Shown: positions 21,232-31,620 of the stretch, in pieces
How positions within the stretch are numbered: the stretch's first letter is position 1
How the letters are laid out: every line of letters begins with the position of its first letter
Assembly: GCA_958510825.1 (NCBI GenBank)
Contig: OY294051.1
Span: forward strand, 1,984,001 to 2,048,000
Source: Brachypterus glaber
Taxonomy: Eukaryota; Arthropoda; Insecta; Coleoptera; Kateretidae
Direction of reading: 5' to 3'
DNA: 64,000 bases
The notes under the pieces: model-generated
Seen by the model: only the letters and a program-made list of their open reading frames with translations
Told to the model about the DNA's origin: nothing
Database searches by the model: none
Program-made: the position numbers and the translations under genes

Positions 21232-21327
21232 TTTAAAACTATGAATTTTTTTCTAAATTTGAAATCGATATCCAAGTCCAAACTCGTTCAGAAGTTAAGA
21301 GGGGGGGCTTACTTTTGGACCGCCCTG
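21232..21327 (+). mobile_element. Family E fragment, right end only (E5)
   Basis: GAAATCGATATCCAAGTC, AACTCGTTCAGAAGTTAAG, a G run, then ACTTTTGGACCGCCCTG followed by TA. The left half is missing. Confidence 0.8.
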
Positions 21328-21984
21328 TATGTCGAAACGTGGGCGAATCACATGCTATTTTTAACCGACTTCCAAAAAAGGAGGAGGTTATCAATTCGAC
21401 TGTTTTTTTTATACGTTTTATATGAACCATATGAAAAGGAATTTATATTAAAATTGTATCGATTTTTTTGATTTTTTTGACCAAGATGAGTCTTTTAAAC
21501 CCTAGTTCTTCAAAATCGCCCTAGTAGTTTAGGCTCTACAGGGGAAGAAATAAACACGCATACATACACAAATCCTTACACCTAAAAACGTTAAAAACAT
21601 AACCCTGATTTGGTGTTGCTGTAGTCGGGCAAAAAGTTATAAAAATTTTACTACACGTTTAATCTTAATACTTTTTGAAACAAAACCTCGAAAAGCTGTA
21701 ATAACACACTAAATAAAAATACACCGAAAATTCAAAAATAGATTTTATGTTTAGTAGATGCACATGTTCTGTAATGTATTTTTTACTCGGTTTTTACTTC
21801 ATAAAGATAAATTAATGGGCACTGGAGAAGGTTTTTTAATTATTATTAAAATTATTTATGGTTACATTATGTAGTTTAACTAAGTACTTTATTATGTAAA
21901 AATGTAAATAATACCGCTGTAGTAAAATATACTGCTGTCGACAAAAATATACTGTTCCCCTTATAGGGGAATAGTTTTTACTTT
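21328..21984. other. Unassigned sequence
   Basis: A frame at 21211-21471 begins in the E5 fragment. The words ACCGACTTCCAAAAAAGGAG and AAATCGCCCTAGTAG occur; they resemble common insect dispersed repeats but termini are not defined here. Confidence 0.45.
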
Positions 21985-22090
21985 CTTTTGTCCCCCTGAC
22001 CCCATTCCGAATCTTAACAAAAATAATCCCTGACCAAAACTTTGGATAAGAAATCTATGATCCAAATTTAAACTCTATAGTTCAAAGCTT
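21985..22090 (+). repeat. Dispersed repeat BB, copy 3
   Basis: CCTGACCCCATTCCGAATC, AACAAAAATAATCCC, ACTTTGGATAAGAAATC and TGATCCAAATTTAAACTC match the BB order. Confidence 0.6.
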
Positions 22091-22143
22091 GGTCTAAAGT
22101 AGTATTAATGGTCCAGGTCGCCTGCAAAATAACTTTACACTAT

Positions 22144-22310
22144 ACTGGAAATTCAATAAAACCTGCAGTGACTCATACCTCTGCTGCTTTCGTATAAGGG
22201 GTCCGCCTTTGCGAAGCCTTTACGAAATTACGCGAGTAGCACCCGAACTGGTATTATCTTTTACCACATATTCGCAACTGAGTCACTGCAGGTTTTATTG
22301 AATTTCCAGT
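22144..22310. mobile_element. 167-bp MITE-like element with perfect 32-bp inverted ends
   Basis: ACTGGAAATTCAATAAAACC at the left is perfectly inverted at the right (GGTTTTATTGAATTTCCAGT); the match continues to 32 bp through CTGCAGTGACTCA. Outside, TTTACACTAT and AAAGTGTAAA are also nearly inverted, so the outermost end is uncertain and no direct TSD is visible. The internal sequence is GC-richer (GGGGTCCGCCTTTGCG). Confidence 0.8.
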
Positions 22311-22345
22311 AAAGTGTAAAAATACATAAAAATAGACTTGTTTCG

Positions 22346-22611
22346 TCAAAATACCAGGGTACTTTTTTTATTTTGTGGGCCTGTCGGTTACAAAACAACT
22401 TTACACTACGATATTTCAAAAACGCTTTGACACAGAGACTTGAAATTTCGGACCAAAGATTCTCAACGTGGCAAAAAACTTTTGGTCAAAATTTCAAGTC
22501 TTTATGTTAAAACGTTCTTGAAATATCGTAGTGTAAAGTTGTTTTGTAACCGACCTGGACCATTAATTACCCAGGCCCACAAAATAAAAGAAGTACCCTG
22601 ATATTTTGACG
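22346..22611. repeat. 266-bp near-complete foldback (long hairpin)
   Basis: GTCAAAATACCAGGGTACTT at the left pairs with AAGTACCCTGATATTTTGAC at the right. Further in, GGTTACAAAACAACTTTAC pairs with GTAAAGTTGTTTTGTAACC, then ACTACGATATTTCAA with TTGAAATATCGTAGT. The inner part carries BB-like words in both orientations (GACTTGAAATTTCGGACC, GGTCAAAATTTCAAGTC). The sequence at 22107-22143 (GGTCCAGGTCG, AACTTTACACTA) also pairs with the right arm, giving interlocking inverted repeats. Confidence 0.85.
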
Positions 22612-22631
22612 TTTTCTTCATCATTCAATCC

Positions 22632-23039
22632 AATGGCGATTTCTCCCGTTAGATTAGACAGGGACAAAAGTTCTACCCAAAAAGGATAGAAGACATACAT
22701 ACACTTCCACCCAACCAAACAAGTTCTGTATTTGTTCTTTGTTGAACAAATACAATATTTACTGGGCCGGGCGAAAAGTGTAACTATATTTTTTTTATTA
22801 AAGAAATTACTGGCGCCATCTAAATTTTAGTAGAATTATCTTATTCTAAAGATTCACATTAGCTATGTTCGTTCGTGCCGCTCAGTGCTACACTTTCCGG
22901 CCAACCAAATAAATACTGTATTTGTTGTATGAAAAACAAATACAGTATTTATTTGGTTGGCTGGAAAGTGTAGCATAAATGAGATAGAGATAGGGTAGAC
23001 GTCTTTTGTTTCATAAATCTAGTTGTAGAGAGCTCCATT
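22632..23039 (+). mobile_element. Family C element, copy C3
   Basis: 408 bp, AATGGCGATTTCTCCCG to GAGAGCTCCATT. Both hairpins present; a short deletion removes part of the CACTCCCACTTCC segment. Flanks (TTCAATCC and CCGAAGTC) are not a direct repeat. Confidence 0.85.
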
Positions 23040-23605
23040 CCGAAGTCAGATTAGGGGATCCTGCAGTGATTTTTTGAGAAAAATGCAAAAACATGATTTT
23101 CTATAGTTTTTGTATGGTTTTTTGGATATAAAAAAAAAACGGAAAATGACAATACCAATCGTTTTTGGAAAAATGCAACATACCATCCACTGTAAATAGT
23201 ATATAATGGAATACTTAGCATTAAATATCTTCCCGGCTTGTTTATAAGTTGCAGGCAGTAAATAAAACACTCTAATTGACAATAAGAGTCCTTTATTTAG
23301 TTCCTTGCATGTAAACTACCGTCAATTTGCATAGAAATTGCATTAATAATGTAATTTTCCCGGTTTCAAATCAGGAAAACTTGTTTTCGAAATAAAAGCT
23401 TTTCTTTTAGGGTGGAACAGATATTAACAAAAGTTTTTTGACAAAATCCCAAATACTACGTTTTACATCCACAAAAATCGAATATTGACCTTCTTGGTGA
23501 ATTTTCAGTGCACCCTACAGCCCCATTAATACTAAATTTGGAAAGTTACTTTCACTGTAAAAAGTCCAAACTGAATATTCAGCAACATTTCATGTCCGTC
23601 CTTAA
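23040..23605. other. Unassigned AT-rich sequence
   Basis: A reverse frame at 23046-23282 lacks any recognisable domain. Nothing else seen. Confidence 0.5.
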
Positions 23606-23763
23606 ATATTAAAGTACGTAACTTTAGATCTATAGTGTTTTTAACAAAAATTAAAGTACATTTGTATAGGATTATAACTTCCTATCCGTTTGTAACTAAA
23701 TATTTAGTTACAAATGGATAAGAAGTTAAAAACACTATAGTTCTTGTCACGTACTTTAATAAG
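23606..23763. repeat. Foldback repeat V with two nested inverted pairs
   Basis: TATTAAAGTACGTAAC at the left faces CACGTACTTTAATA at the right; ATAGTGTTTTTAAC faces TTAAAAACACTAT; the core is TTTGTAACTAAATATTTAGT within a longer palindrome (AACTTCCTATCC/GGATAAGAAGTT). MITE-like, superfamily unknown. Confidence 0.8.
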
Positions 23764-23796
23764 TGCCGAAATTGTCTAGGAGTGGTGAGCTTTCTT

Positions 23797-24050
23797 CAAT
23801 GAACTAATAACTCTTCTCTCTAGAATAGGCATTTCATTTGTAAAAACTGACAAAAACGTAGGCAACATATACATTTGTCTGTCTTACTCGCACAGCTTTG
23901 TTCTAACAGAGACAACAATAGCAGTTACTGGTAACTGTTGGTGTTCAGGACTGAATAAACCTACTATTTGTTTACAAACAAACCGAGATGTTGGCAATAT
24001 TTTATATTAACAGTATGCGTATTCTAGAGAGAAGAGTTATTAGTTCGTTG
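23797..24050 (-). mobile_element. Family B hAT-like MITE, copy B5
   Basis: 254 bp with exact 8-bp TSD GCTTTCTT (23789-23796 and 24051-24058). The left end is CAATGAACTAATAACTC (one change), the right end TTATTAGTTCGTTG. Confidence 0.94.
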
Positions 24051-24058
24051 GCTTTCTT

Positions 24059-24459
24059 TGACTTTTATCAGTTTTATTTCAGGGAGAAAACACACACATA
24101 TTATGAAAAGTGGTGACCCGTAGATATTATTGTAAAGTTTCTGTGAATTTGAAAGAAAATTCCAAAGTTTCTTCCCGCCCTAGCGGTTGTCCTTTTTCAG
24201 GTTTATTTTCAGTACAGGGATTCTGAAAACATGTTTACCATTTTCAGATCATTAGGACGTTGTTTGTGTCGTATGAATGGTTATTTTGTTTGTTGTTTTG
24301 TATTTTTCTGATTTTCCCTTTTTCCATTTAATTTTCTTCTATTAACTTCTTGATTGGGGTCAGATTTTATTCCGAAAAGTGTATTTATGAAGGATACATA
24401 CATATTGTTTTTTCCATAACAACTTTGACATTAATAGTCTCTATTGTATAGTGTGGTCC
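24059..24459. other. Unassigned sequence
   Basis: No gene supported. The last bases, TATAGTGTGGTCC, resemble a family E terminus and are interrupted by C4; TGGACCGTCCAAAAGAC continues after C4. Confidence 0.45.
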
Positions 24460-24732
24460 AATGGCGATTTCTCCCGTTAGATTAGACAGGGACAAAAGTT
24501 CTACCCAAAAAGGATAGAAGACATACATACACTCCCACTTCCACCCAACCAAACAAATTCTGTATTTGTTCTTTATTGAACAAATACAATATTTACTTGG
24601 CAGGGCGAAAAGTCTAACTATATTATTTTTATTAAAGAAATTACTGGCCCCATCTGGAAAGTGTAGCACAAATGAGATAGGGACAGGGTAGACGTCTTTT
24701 GTTTCATAATTCTAGTTGTAGAGAGCTCCATT
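24460..24732 (+). mobile_element. Family C element, copy C4 (internally deleted)
   Basis: 273 bp. The first hairpin and both ends (AATGGCGATTTC and AGAGCTCCATT) are kept, but the join GGCCCCATCTGGAAAGTGTA shows loss of about 130 bp including most of the second hairpin. The reverse frame 24385-24669 reads the element and is not a gene. Confidence 0.85.
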
Positions 24733-25982
24733 TGGACCGTCCAAAAGACAACCCGAGAAATTTAAAACACATAAATAAGAAACTATATTTGGCACCAACT
24801 TAATATTGAGAAATTTTCCAACTCTAAAAAAGGCTTTACCATTGGCGCAAAATTTTAATTACTTAAAATAAAGGACTTACAAACTCTTACAAACTTTTCA
24901 ACTGTACCGCTCCAATTTGCCCAAATAATAAATTTATTAAAGATAAAATAGGTCCACCAAACGAAACAATTTTCTCAAATATTCTACCCATTTCCACACT
25001 CTGTCCAGCGTCGTACTGGACAGGTGAGATAGTGAGAAAAATCTCACGGTCCCCTACATTTGGGGGCCCTTCATACTTTGGGGGCACCCCGCCGGAGGTA
25101 AGAACTTCTCTCAAAATATCTTGCTAGAAATAAAAAAGTTTTTTTTTTCATCAAAATTTCTGGTAGGGATAAGATTTTTGGCGGTGAGGAGCATTTTCTT
25201 TTAGTCATAACAATTTTTGGGAGGGAAAAACAGATTTCAGTCGGAAAATTTAACTTGTGAACCCCTAACGGGTTACAAATCTCACTAGCCCCCGGCTGCA
25301 CAGTCCGACACTGACTCTGTCACTTTTTTTAGCTATTTCCCAGCTCAACAATAGATTTTCCCAACTCGAGCGTGGTTGAGGGGGTTGCCTCTTTGTGCCC
25401 TATGCCCCCTTTCCATAATATGCACCCTGTCCACATTTTAAAAGTTAAAAATATCAAATATATGCAAAAATATAGTTTATCGATAAATACATACTTAGTA
25501 CATTTTTACAACAAAGTTTAACAAAAGCTTTTTGATATACAATGTATAAGTCATCTGCAACGCACATTTCTCTCATTTACGCATACGTGTATATATTTAA
25601 AACCGTTTTTGTTTTTCGAATGTAAAAATAAAAACTTTCCATACAGCAAACCAAAAAGAAAAAATAAAACACACACACAAGTGTAGAGTGGTGTCAAGAA
25701 AAAAATAATGTATGAACCTCACATCTGGCATGGCATAATTTATATTATTGTTATGTACATGTGGCCTTGATGGACTAATTGAATCGCGCAATTCCAAAAG
25801 ACGACAGATCCATTCTATATTTAAAAAAAATATTCACGGCCGTGGATAAAGTAAAGTGTTTTATTCGAGTATAATATAATAGCTATTAATCATTCTGGTA
25901 ACTACGCTACCCGCCTATCGGCTCGTGTGGCAAAATTACTTCCTTTAAGTAGTAACTGGCCTTAGATGCCAGGGAAATTTTC
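24733..25982. other. Unassigned sequence
   Basis: About 1.25 kb without recognised features. Reverse frames at 24887-25114 and 25071-25301 overlap each other in different frames and contain no known domain; composition near 25010-25310 is somewhat GC-richer. Not supported as exons. Confidence 0.45.
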
Positions 25983-26100
25983 ATATCATATCATATCATT
26001 GGTTTATTCAAACTGCTCCAGAAAAGGTTCTTCTCATTATAATTTTCTTCTTTTTCTTCTTCTTTATCTTCTTCTTTTTCTTCTTCATCTACTTCTAATG
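25983..26100. repeat. Simple repeats (ATATC)n and (CTT)n
   Basis: ATCATATCATATCATATCAT at about 25983, then CTTCTTTTTCTTCTTC tracts from about 26045. Confidence 0.85.
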
Positions 26101-26752
26101 CTTGAAAATTTTTGCTTGTTAACTTAAGTTATTAATTATTCTACCAGACTACTTTACGGAGGAAAAATTCTGTCCCAGTATAAAGCTGAACCACAACTAA
26201 AATTACGGACACTATAAATTGGTAGCGCCGTCACTGGAAAAACGACTAGGTTTAATTAAAACATCCTTAATTAAAATAGAGTGAAAAAAATGTGGTGTTT
26301 TTAAACTTGAAGTAAGTTTCTTTTGAGGTTTTTGCTTTATGTATTTGGGCCAGTTCAGCTTCGAATCAATATAAAACCCTAAAAATTGTACAATCTACAA
26401 GCTTGTTTTGTTAGAAAATTTACTGTTTTATTGAAAGAGTGCTGCAAAAAATATGTCAAAGAAACATTTAAGGAAATTCAAGGATTCAGATCCTTTATTT
26501 ATTTTCTTCTTTAATTAGCTGAGGTACCTCGTTTATATTAAAACCTACGAAAAATTATCGGAATTTGGAAGTAAGCGATTTTAATAATAAGATAAACAAA
26601 ATGCTTAATCTGTTAAATTTACAATGTAAATTAATCTCTTGGATAAGTTTAAAAAGTACAGTACTTTAAGTACATTTTACTTTCGAGCGAGTAAAGAAAG
26701 TTTAAATTAATTTTCATTATTATTTTTAGTACTTACCGAGGTACTTACAATA
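26101..26752. other. Unassigned AT-rich sequence
   Basis: No gene or element recognised. Confidence 0.5.
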
Positions 26753-26861
26753 CCGGTATACCGGTATACTCGTAACCAATCGGTAAACAGGTATACTCGG
26801 TACCGGTTAACCGGTATACTCGTAACCGGTTAACCGGTATACTCGTAACCGGTCACAAAAA
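26753..26861 (+). repeat. Minisatellite of ACCGGTATACTCGTA units
   Basis: About four imperfect units of roughly 23 bp built from ACCGGTATACTCGTAACC and GGTTA; CCGGTATACCGGTATAC at the left edge. The unit is itself largely palindromic (AACCGGTTAACCGG). Confidence 0.85.
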
Positions 26862-27593
26862 AACGTTTTTTTCGTAATAACTGGTTATGATCGAAAAACC
26901 AGTTCAGAGTTCCATCTTTATCGGCAATGTTTTTTAGCTTTAGTTCCGGGGGAGAATAGATTTCATATCTCTAAGCTAGGATCTTTTTTGCTCATCAGTT
27001 TATTTGGTAGTCTGCAAATTTTAAAATTTTAAACGAGCAATTTTTTTCACTTATCAGTTTTTCCGAAAGAATTTTTTTTAATTATTTAAAATCGAGCAAG
27101 AATATATTACATTTGATTTATATAGATTTAGATTTATTTATTTTTGTGAATACGCTTACAGTGTTTACACAGTTAAATAGTAAAATAAATAAATAAATAA
27201 ATAGTAACTACATACATAAATTTAGAATTACATAAATTTAAAATTACATAAATTTAAAACGACCAGCAATTAAAAACACTATTAAAATAACTTTTTTTAA
27301 ACAAAATAATACTTTCCCTATAGTTTACATAAAAAAATAAGAAAATTATAAAAAAATAAAATAAATAAAAAATAAAAAAAAAATTAAAATAAAAAAAAAT
27401 TTTTTTTTGAAAAAAAAAACATATTCAGGAAGGGTTAACCGCTGAGGAATTCAGGTGTACAAATTGGAGTAAATCTTGCGGAAGTCCGAGGAAATATCAT
27501 CTTTCCCAAACGTGGGACTTTTTTAGGGAATTTTCAAGATTTTTTCAGGTACACTGTTAGAACAATAGCGTAATTAATAACGTAATTACGTTA
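26862..27593. other. AT-rich sequence with A-rich tract
   Basis: Contains direct ACATAAATTTAAAAT words at about 27208-27260 and an extreme A/T tract (27345-27420). No gene. Confidence 0.55.
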
Positions 27594-27695
27594 GGGAACG
27601 TTCAAGCGTTACGTAACGCAAATTTTGATCATTTTGGACCCCCCTGTAACGCTATTTTCCTATACCATTACCATGGGCGTAACACTCCAAAATTC
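27594..27695 (+). mobile_element. Family G fragment G1 (PIF/Harbinger-like)
   Basis: TTA then GGGAACGTTCAAGCGTTACG; similarity runs through CTATTTTCCTATACCATTAC and GCGTAACACTCCAAAA, then stops. The right end is missing. Confidence 0.8.
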
Positions 27696-27860
27696 TTTAT
27701 CGCTCAGAGAGCGAGGTAGGCGGGGCTTGCAAATCCCCAGGGTCGGATTGCCGCTCCTTACTACGTCACGATCCTCGCTTCAAAACGCAAGCAATTCAGC
27801 TGACCCGTTCGTCCGGCTGGCTAGCTGAACCTGAGGTGCGTCAGCTCTATACTGCGTATC
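27696..27860. other. GC-rich patch of unknown origin
   Basis: CTCAGAGAGCGAGGTAGGCG, GGGTCGGATTGCCGCTCC, TACGTCACGATCCTCGC and CCGTTCGTCCGGCTGGCTAG contrast with AT-rich flanks and begin exactly where G1 is broken. I looked for tRNA-like A and B boxes on both strands and did not find a convincing pair. It may be an insert that truncated G1. Confidence 0.4.
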
Positions 27861-29204
27861 AAAATTTTGTGTAATGTATTTTAAATTCATTTATGTGCCT
27901 ACTTTAAATATTTTGGTAAAACATTTATTAAAATCAGCTGATTGTCGCCATCTTTATTAATCATCCTTCCTCAAAAAACTACGTTGTTGTATTATTAAAT
28001 AATCTGAATCTACTATTTTAATAGTGTATTTAATATAACGTTATAATGTTTTAAAATAATCGTAAAAATTGTATTATATACCTACCTCACACTTGTTACA
28101 ACAACGTTTGGTTGTTGACTATTTTTACATTTTTTTATCAGTGTACTCTTTCAGGAAATACTGTGGAAGGAAGTAATTCAGGTGAACAAATTTTTTTCAC
28201 TGGTTTATCTCTTGCATATCTCTAGTTGTCTAACTCCAAATTTTTCAAAAATGAGATTTTTATCAAATTTGCTTCATTATCTGATTACCAACATACTTCA
28301 AAAAAAAAAAGTTGCATTAAACCAATATCAGCCTCAAAAAATGCAAAAATGTAAATATTTTAAGTCGCTAAGTGTCTAACTCCATCATATGATTGTGAGA
28401 AAACAATTAAATAAGAACTGTCACTAATGTCTAACTATTTCTCGACAACAGGCGATCCCGTTTCAAATATTTGTTAATTTACTGTTTGATGATAATTATA
28501 ATTATTGCCATTAATAATGTATATATATTATGCCTACCTAGTAGTAATATTATATATTAAATATAAAAATATAAATTTTTTGTAATAATATTACGCGATA
28601 TAATACGATAGGTATCCTCTTTTATCTTCCCTTGGAGTTAGACCATTAGTGAATTTAGATTTTGTGGTTAAAATTTAATTTTCAAATAATTTATATAAAA
28701 TAGATAACAATGAAAAGTTTTAAATACATTAACACATTTCAAACATTTTTACCTGTGAACAAGCTAGTTTTAAAGTTCTAAATTGCTATAATTAAGTTTT
28801 AAATCGTTTTTTACGTCTCCTGAAAAATATGACGTTTTGGAGTTAGACCGTTAGAGCCTTTAGATGACGATATTAGGTCTATAAAAAGCACTTTCTCATT
28901 TGAGTTCAAAGTGCTTTTTTTGTCTAATTGGCCATTGATCAGAGATCTTGAACCACAACGCGGTCACTTTAAAAATAGAGTAAGTGATTTTATTAACCTT
29001 TATTAAAATGGCCACAATTTTTGACTTGACGTACTTTCAGTTACGTAGCTATCTAATTGGTTCTTTATTGAATTAAATTATTTTTGTGTTATTTTTAGGT
29101 ACTTTTCCGGGAGCATTGCTTCTTGTTGAAAATATCGAAAATCATAAAAAAAAATATAAAAGACTTTTGAGTTTTTCGCAATGATTTAGAGGAGGCTATA
29201 GCGC
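27861..29204. other. AT-rich sequence with scattered GTCTAACTCCA words
   Basis: TCTAACTCCA occurs near 28218 and 28372, and the inverted TGGAGTTAGAC near 28633 and 28840, spaced as if they were ends of one or two degraded elements. The frame at 28182-28379 has no domain. Confidence 0.5.
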
Positions 29205-29390
29205 TTCAATGTTGTGCTTGTAACTAACATAGGTGGCATCCCTTTTGAATACTATTTGCCTCGCTAGGTTTGGAAATTTCGAGAAATTTGGATTTCCACA
29301 TTGGCATTGGATATATTATAAACTATAATAAATTCCCTAGAAATAACTGATTTTAACAGTTTTACAATTTAAAAATAATGTTCAAATCGG
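29205..29390 (+). repeat. Dispersed repeat CC, copy 1
   Basis: GGATATATTATAAACTATAA, TCCCTAGAAATAACTGATTTT and AACAGTTTTA correspond to sequence around 62655-63000 that is interrupted there by a small MITE. Confidence 0.65.
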
Positions 29391-30054
29391 CGCATGGTGT
29401 GTGTATGGTAAAGGTTCTGGTGTGATGCATATAAGAAATACACTATAAGAGAAAGTCAAATGATAGAGATAGAAAACTATTGTACCGCCATTAGCCGTTG
29501 TTTTTTAAAATTCACTAAATTCACGGTCAACGACAGCCGATAATACAGATAACCTACGGAAGTCGGTAATAAAGATTACTATTGCTTTCCCAAATCAATT
29601 TTGTAAAAATTGGGAAAAGCTCTGTATTTTTATTTAAAACTTTAAGTTTATTCACCAAAAGATAAAACAAATTTTTAAAGTCTAACAAGTGGGTTATCTA
29701 ACCCGCACATTAATTAAAAATAACAATATATGAATCGAAATTTTAATTAAATGTAAAATTTGTTAAACTTTAAAAATATGAAATTTTATCTTTTGCTAAA
29801 TAAACCTATATAATTAAAAAAAAACACTTGGCTTTGATTTTTATATATTTTATTTTAAACGTAAATAGGAAATTAAAACAATTATGTCGTACTTTTAACA
29901 GTTAACTTTTTATTATAAATAAATATATATGAGGAGTAAACATTTGCCTTCATATATAATTGAGTGTCATACAGAATATACTGCCTAAAGGCAGAGCACA
30001 TTTGCAAAGTGTTTATAATTAGTATTCCTACATTTAACAGATAAACAATATGAA

Positions 30055-30335
30055 TCAGTTAAACCGATAAGCTTCTCTGGCCAGGGGCTATCCCAGCCCT
30101 AAACAGCTGTTTAAGGCTAGCTCAGTCAAACTGATAAGCTCTTTTCGATAGGGGCCATCCCTGCCCTAAACATATCAGTAAAAATGGTAAGAAGCTTTTT
30201 AGGGCATTTGTCCCAGCCCTAAACAGCTCAGTCAAATCGATAAGTTTTTTTTGTGTAGGGGCTGTCCCTGCCCTAAATAGCTCAGTCAAAATAATAAGAA
30301 GCTTTTCAAGACAGGGTCAGTCCCTGCCTTTAGTC
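30055..30335 (+). repeat. Tandem array inside the MULE-type element
   Basis: Five imperfect units of about 52-69 bp, starting near 30055, 30124, 30176, 30230 and 30284, each with CAGTCAAA, GATAAGCT and a stem-like GGGGCCATCCCTGCCCTAAA segment. Confidence 0.85.
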
Positions 30336-30599
30336 ATTTTATTTAACTTGGCACTATTAATGTTTTTGACCCACACATTAAATAAGTTTGCATCACTAGG
30401 AAAACGGTGACGTTTACTTAACTGATCCTTGCAAAACGGTACAATACACATTTTGTATTACATCACAATAAAAGTTCGGTATAAAAGCACAATAAATTGC
30501 AAATCACGAGTAAAATTTCACGAGTAAAATTTCAATTGTTTTGACAGATATACTACCCCTCACCCCACTTCCACTAAACAATCAAGTTCATATACAGCT

Positions 30600-30658
30600 G
30601 GCGCCATCGCTCAGTCGTACCTAGAAGCCAAAACACAGGTTCGGGTCCTGGATACTTT
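30600..30658 (+). other. Possible degenerate tRNA-like/Pol III box region
   Basis: GCCATCGCTCAGTCGTACC resembles an A-box/D-arm and CAGGTTCGGGTCCTG resembles a B-box/T-arm (stem CAGG/CCTG, loop TTCGGGT). The conserved A of the T-loop is G, and no acceptor stem was found, so it is not called a tRNA gene. Confidence 0.3.
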
Positions 30659-30878
30659 TCACGGTCACGTATCTGACTTTCTCTTATAGTGTATTTCTTA
30701 TATGGTGTGATGTAAGTATTGTATAACATTTTATTATCTCTAAAGTGATTACCATTTCACTAATGTAATATTTGTATAAATATATTGTAAAATTACATTA
30801 GATATAAAAAAACCACTTAATAATATGATAAAATTACTTCAAAAATGTATATTTACTTTGAAAATATGGTAGGGCAAT

Positions 30879-31029
30879 CAGGTCTATTCACATGTACCAT
30901 TGAAATCTATTCAATATTGACAAAAATTACAATCCCATGCAGTTTTAATACAGTTGACGTAAATGACCTTGCAATTTTCGTCAATATTGCCACAAATCTC
31001 AATCTCAATGGTACATGTGAATAGGCCTG
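30879..31029 (+). mobile_element. Family H palindromic MITE, copy H1
   Basis: 151 bp, CAGGTCTATTCACATGTACC to GGTACATGTGAATAGGCCTG, with inner arms TCAATATTGACAAAAATT and AATTTTCGTCAATATTG. AAT flanks both sides (30876-30878 and 31030-31032). Confidence 0.9.
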
Positions 31030-31032
31030 AAT

Positions 31033-31405
31033 GAGCCCTAAGTTGACGAACATAAGCTTTGATGGTTTGTATAAAATAGGGTGTATAAAATCATTTTTTT
31101 TTATTTAGAAGGTGGTAATTCAGTTAATATTTTATCTAATTTTTATATTTTGTTTTGTTTTAATTAATGATTTAAATTTAAAAAAAATTAATTTAAACCA
31201 CAGGAGAGGGTAAGTTGATGAAGGGTAAAAAATCTAAAAAAAACCTTTATTAAAAAGAAAAAAAAATAAGAATAAGAAAAATAGTTTAAAACTTGTCAGG
31301 ATAATGAAGGGTATTTTAATTTTCACAAAAAACACAAATCCAAATCTTTATTTTGGCTTCTTGTGAACTCATTTTATTGCAGTAAGGCTTATAATTTGCA
31401 GCTAG
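31033..31405. other. Unassigned AT-rich sequence
   Basis: Nothing recognised. Confidence 0.5.
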
Positions 31406-31550
31406 AGGCCTATCCAGAAGCTTGCACAAGAACATAAAACATAAGAATGCGATGCCGTGATTGGCTTACAAGATACATGGCGGCCCATCAAGCCAATCAC
31501 GACATCGCATTCTTATGTATTACGTTCTTATGCGAGCCTGTGGATATGCT
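31406..31550 (-). mobile_element. Palindromic MITE J, copy J2
   Basis: Inverted relative to J1, with GGCCTATCCAGAAGCTTGC and GCGAGCCTGTGGATATGC ends and the arms GATGCCGTGATTGGCTTAC and AAGCCAATCACGACATCGC. Confidence 0.82.
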
Positions 31551-31620
31551 TTAAAGCATTAAAACCATACCACATTACGGTATTTAAAAAGTGATAAGGT
31601 TTATTTTGGTGTATATAGAA

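Larger units (their letters stand above)
29428..30703. mobile_element. 1.28-kb Mutator-like (MULE-type) non-autonomous element
   Basis: Inverted ends of 30 bp: ATATAAGAAATACACTATAA (continuing GAGAAAGTCA) at the left and its exact complement ending TTCTTATAT at the right. Outside is the exact 9-bp duplication GGTGTGATG (29419-29427 and 30704-30712). A 9-bp TSD with sizeable inverted ends is the Mutator pattern; the assignment is by TSD and TIR only. No transposase frame is present. The interior holds a tandem array (30055-30335), an inverted pair around AAGATAAAACAAATTTTTAA, and a possible tRNA-like remnant near the right end. Confidence 0.85.

Noticed and set aside
24887..25301. Two overlapping reverse frames as exons of a gene
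   Set aside because: Different frames, no shared domain, no convincing splice signals.
30055..30335. CRISPR array
   Set aside because: Units are imperfect and contiguous without unique equal-length spacers, and they lie inside a eukaryotic transposon.
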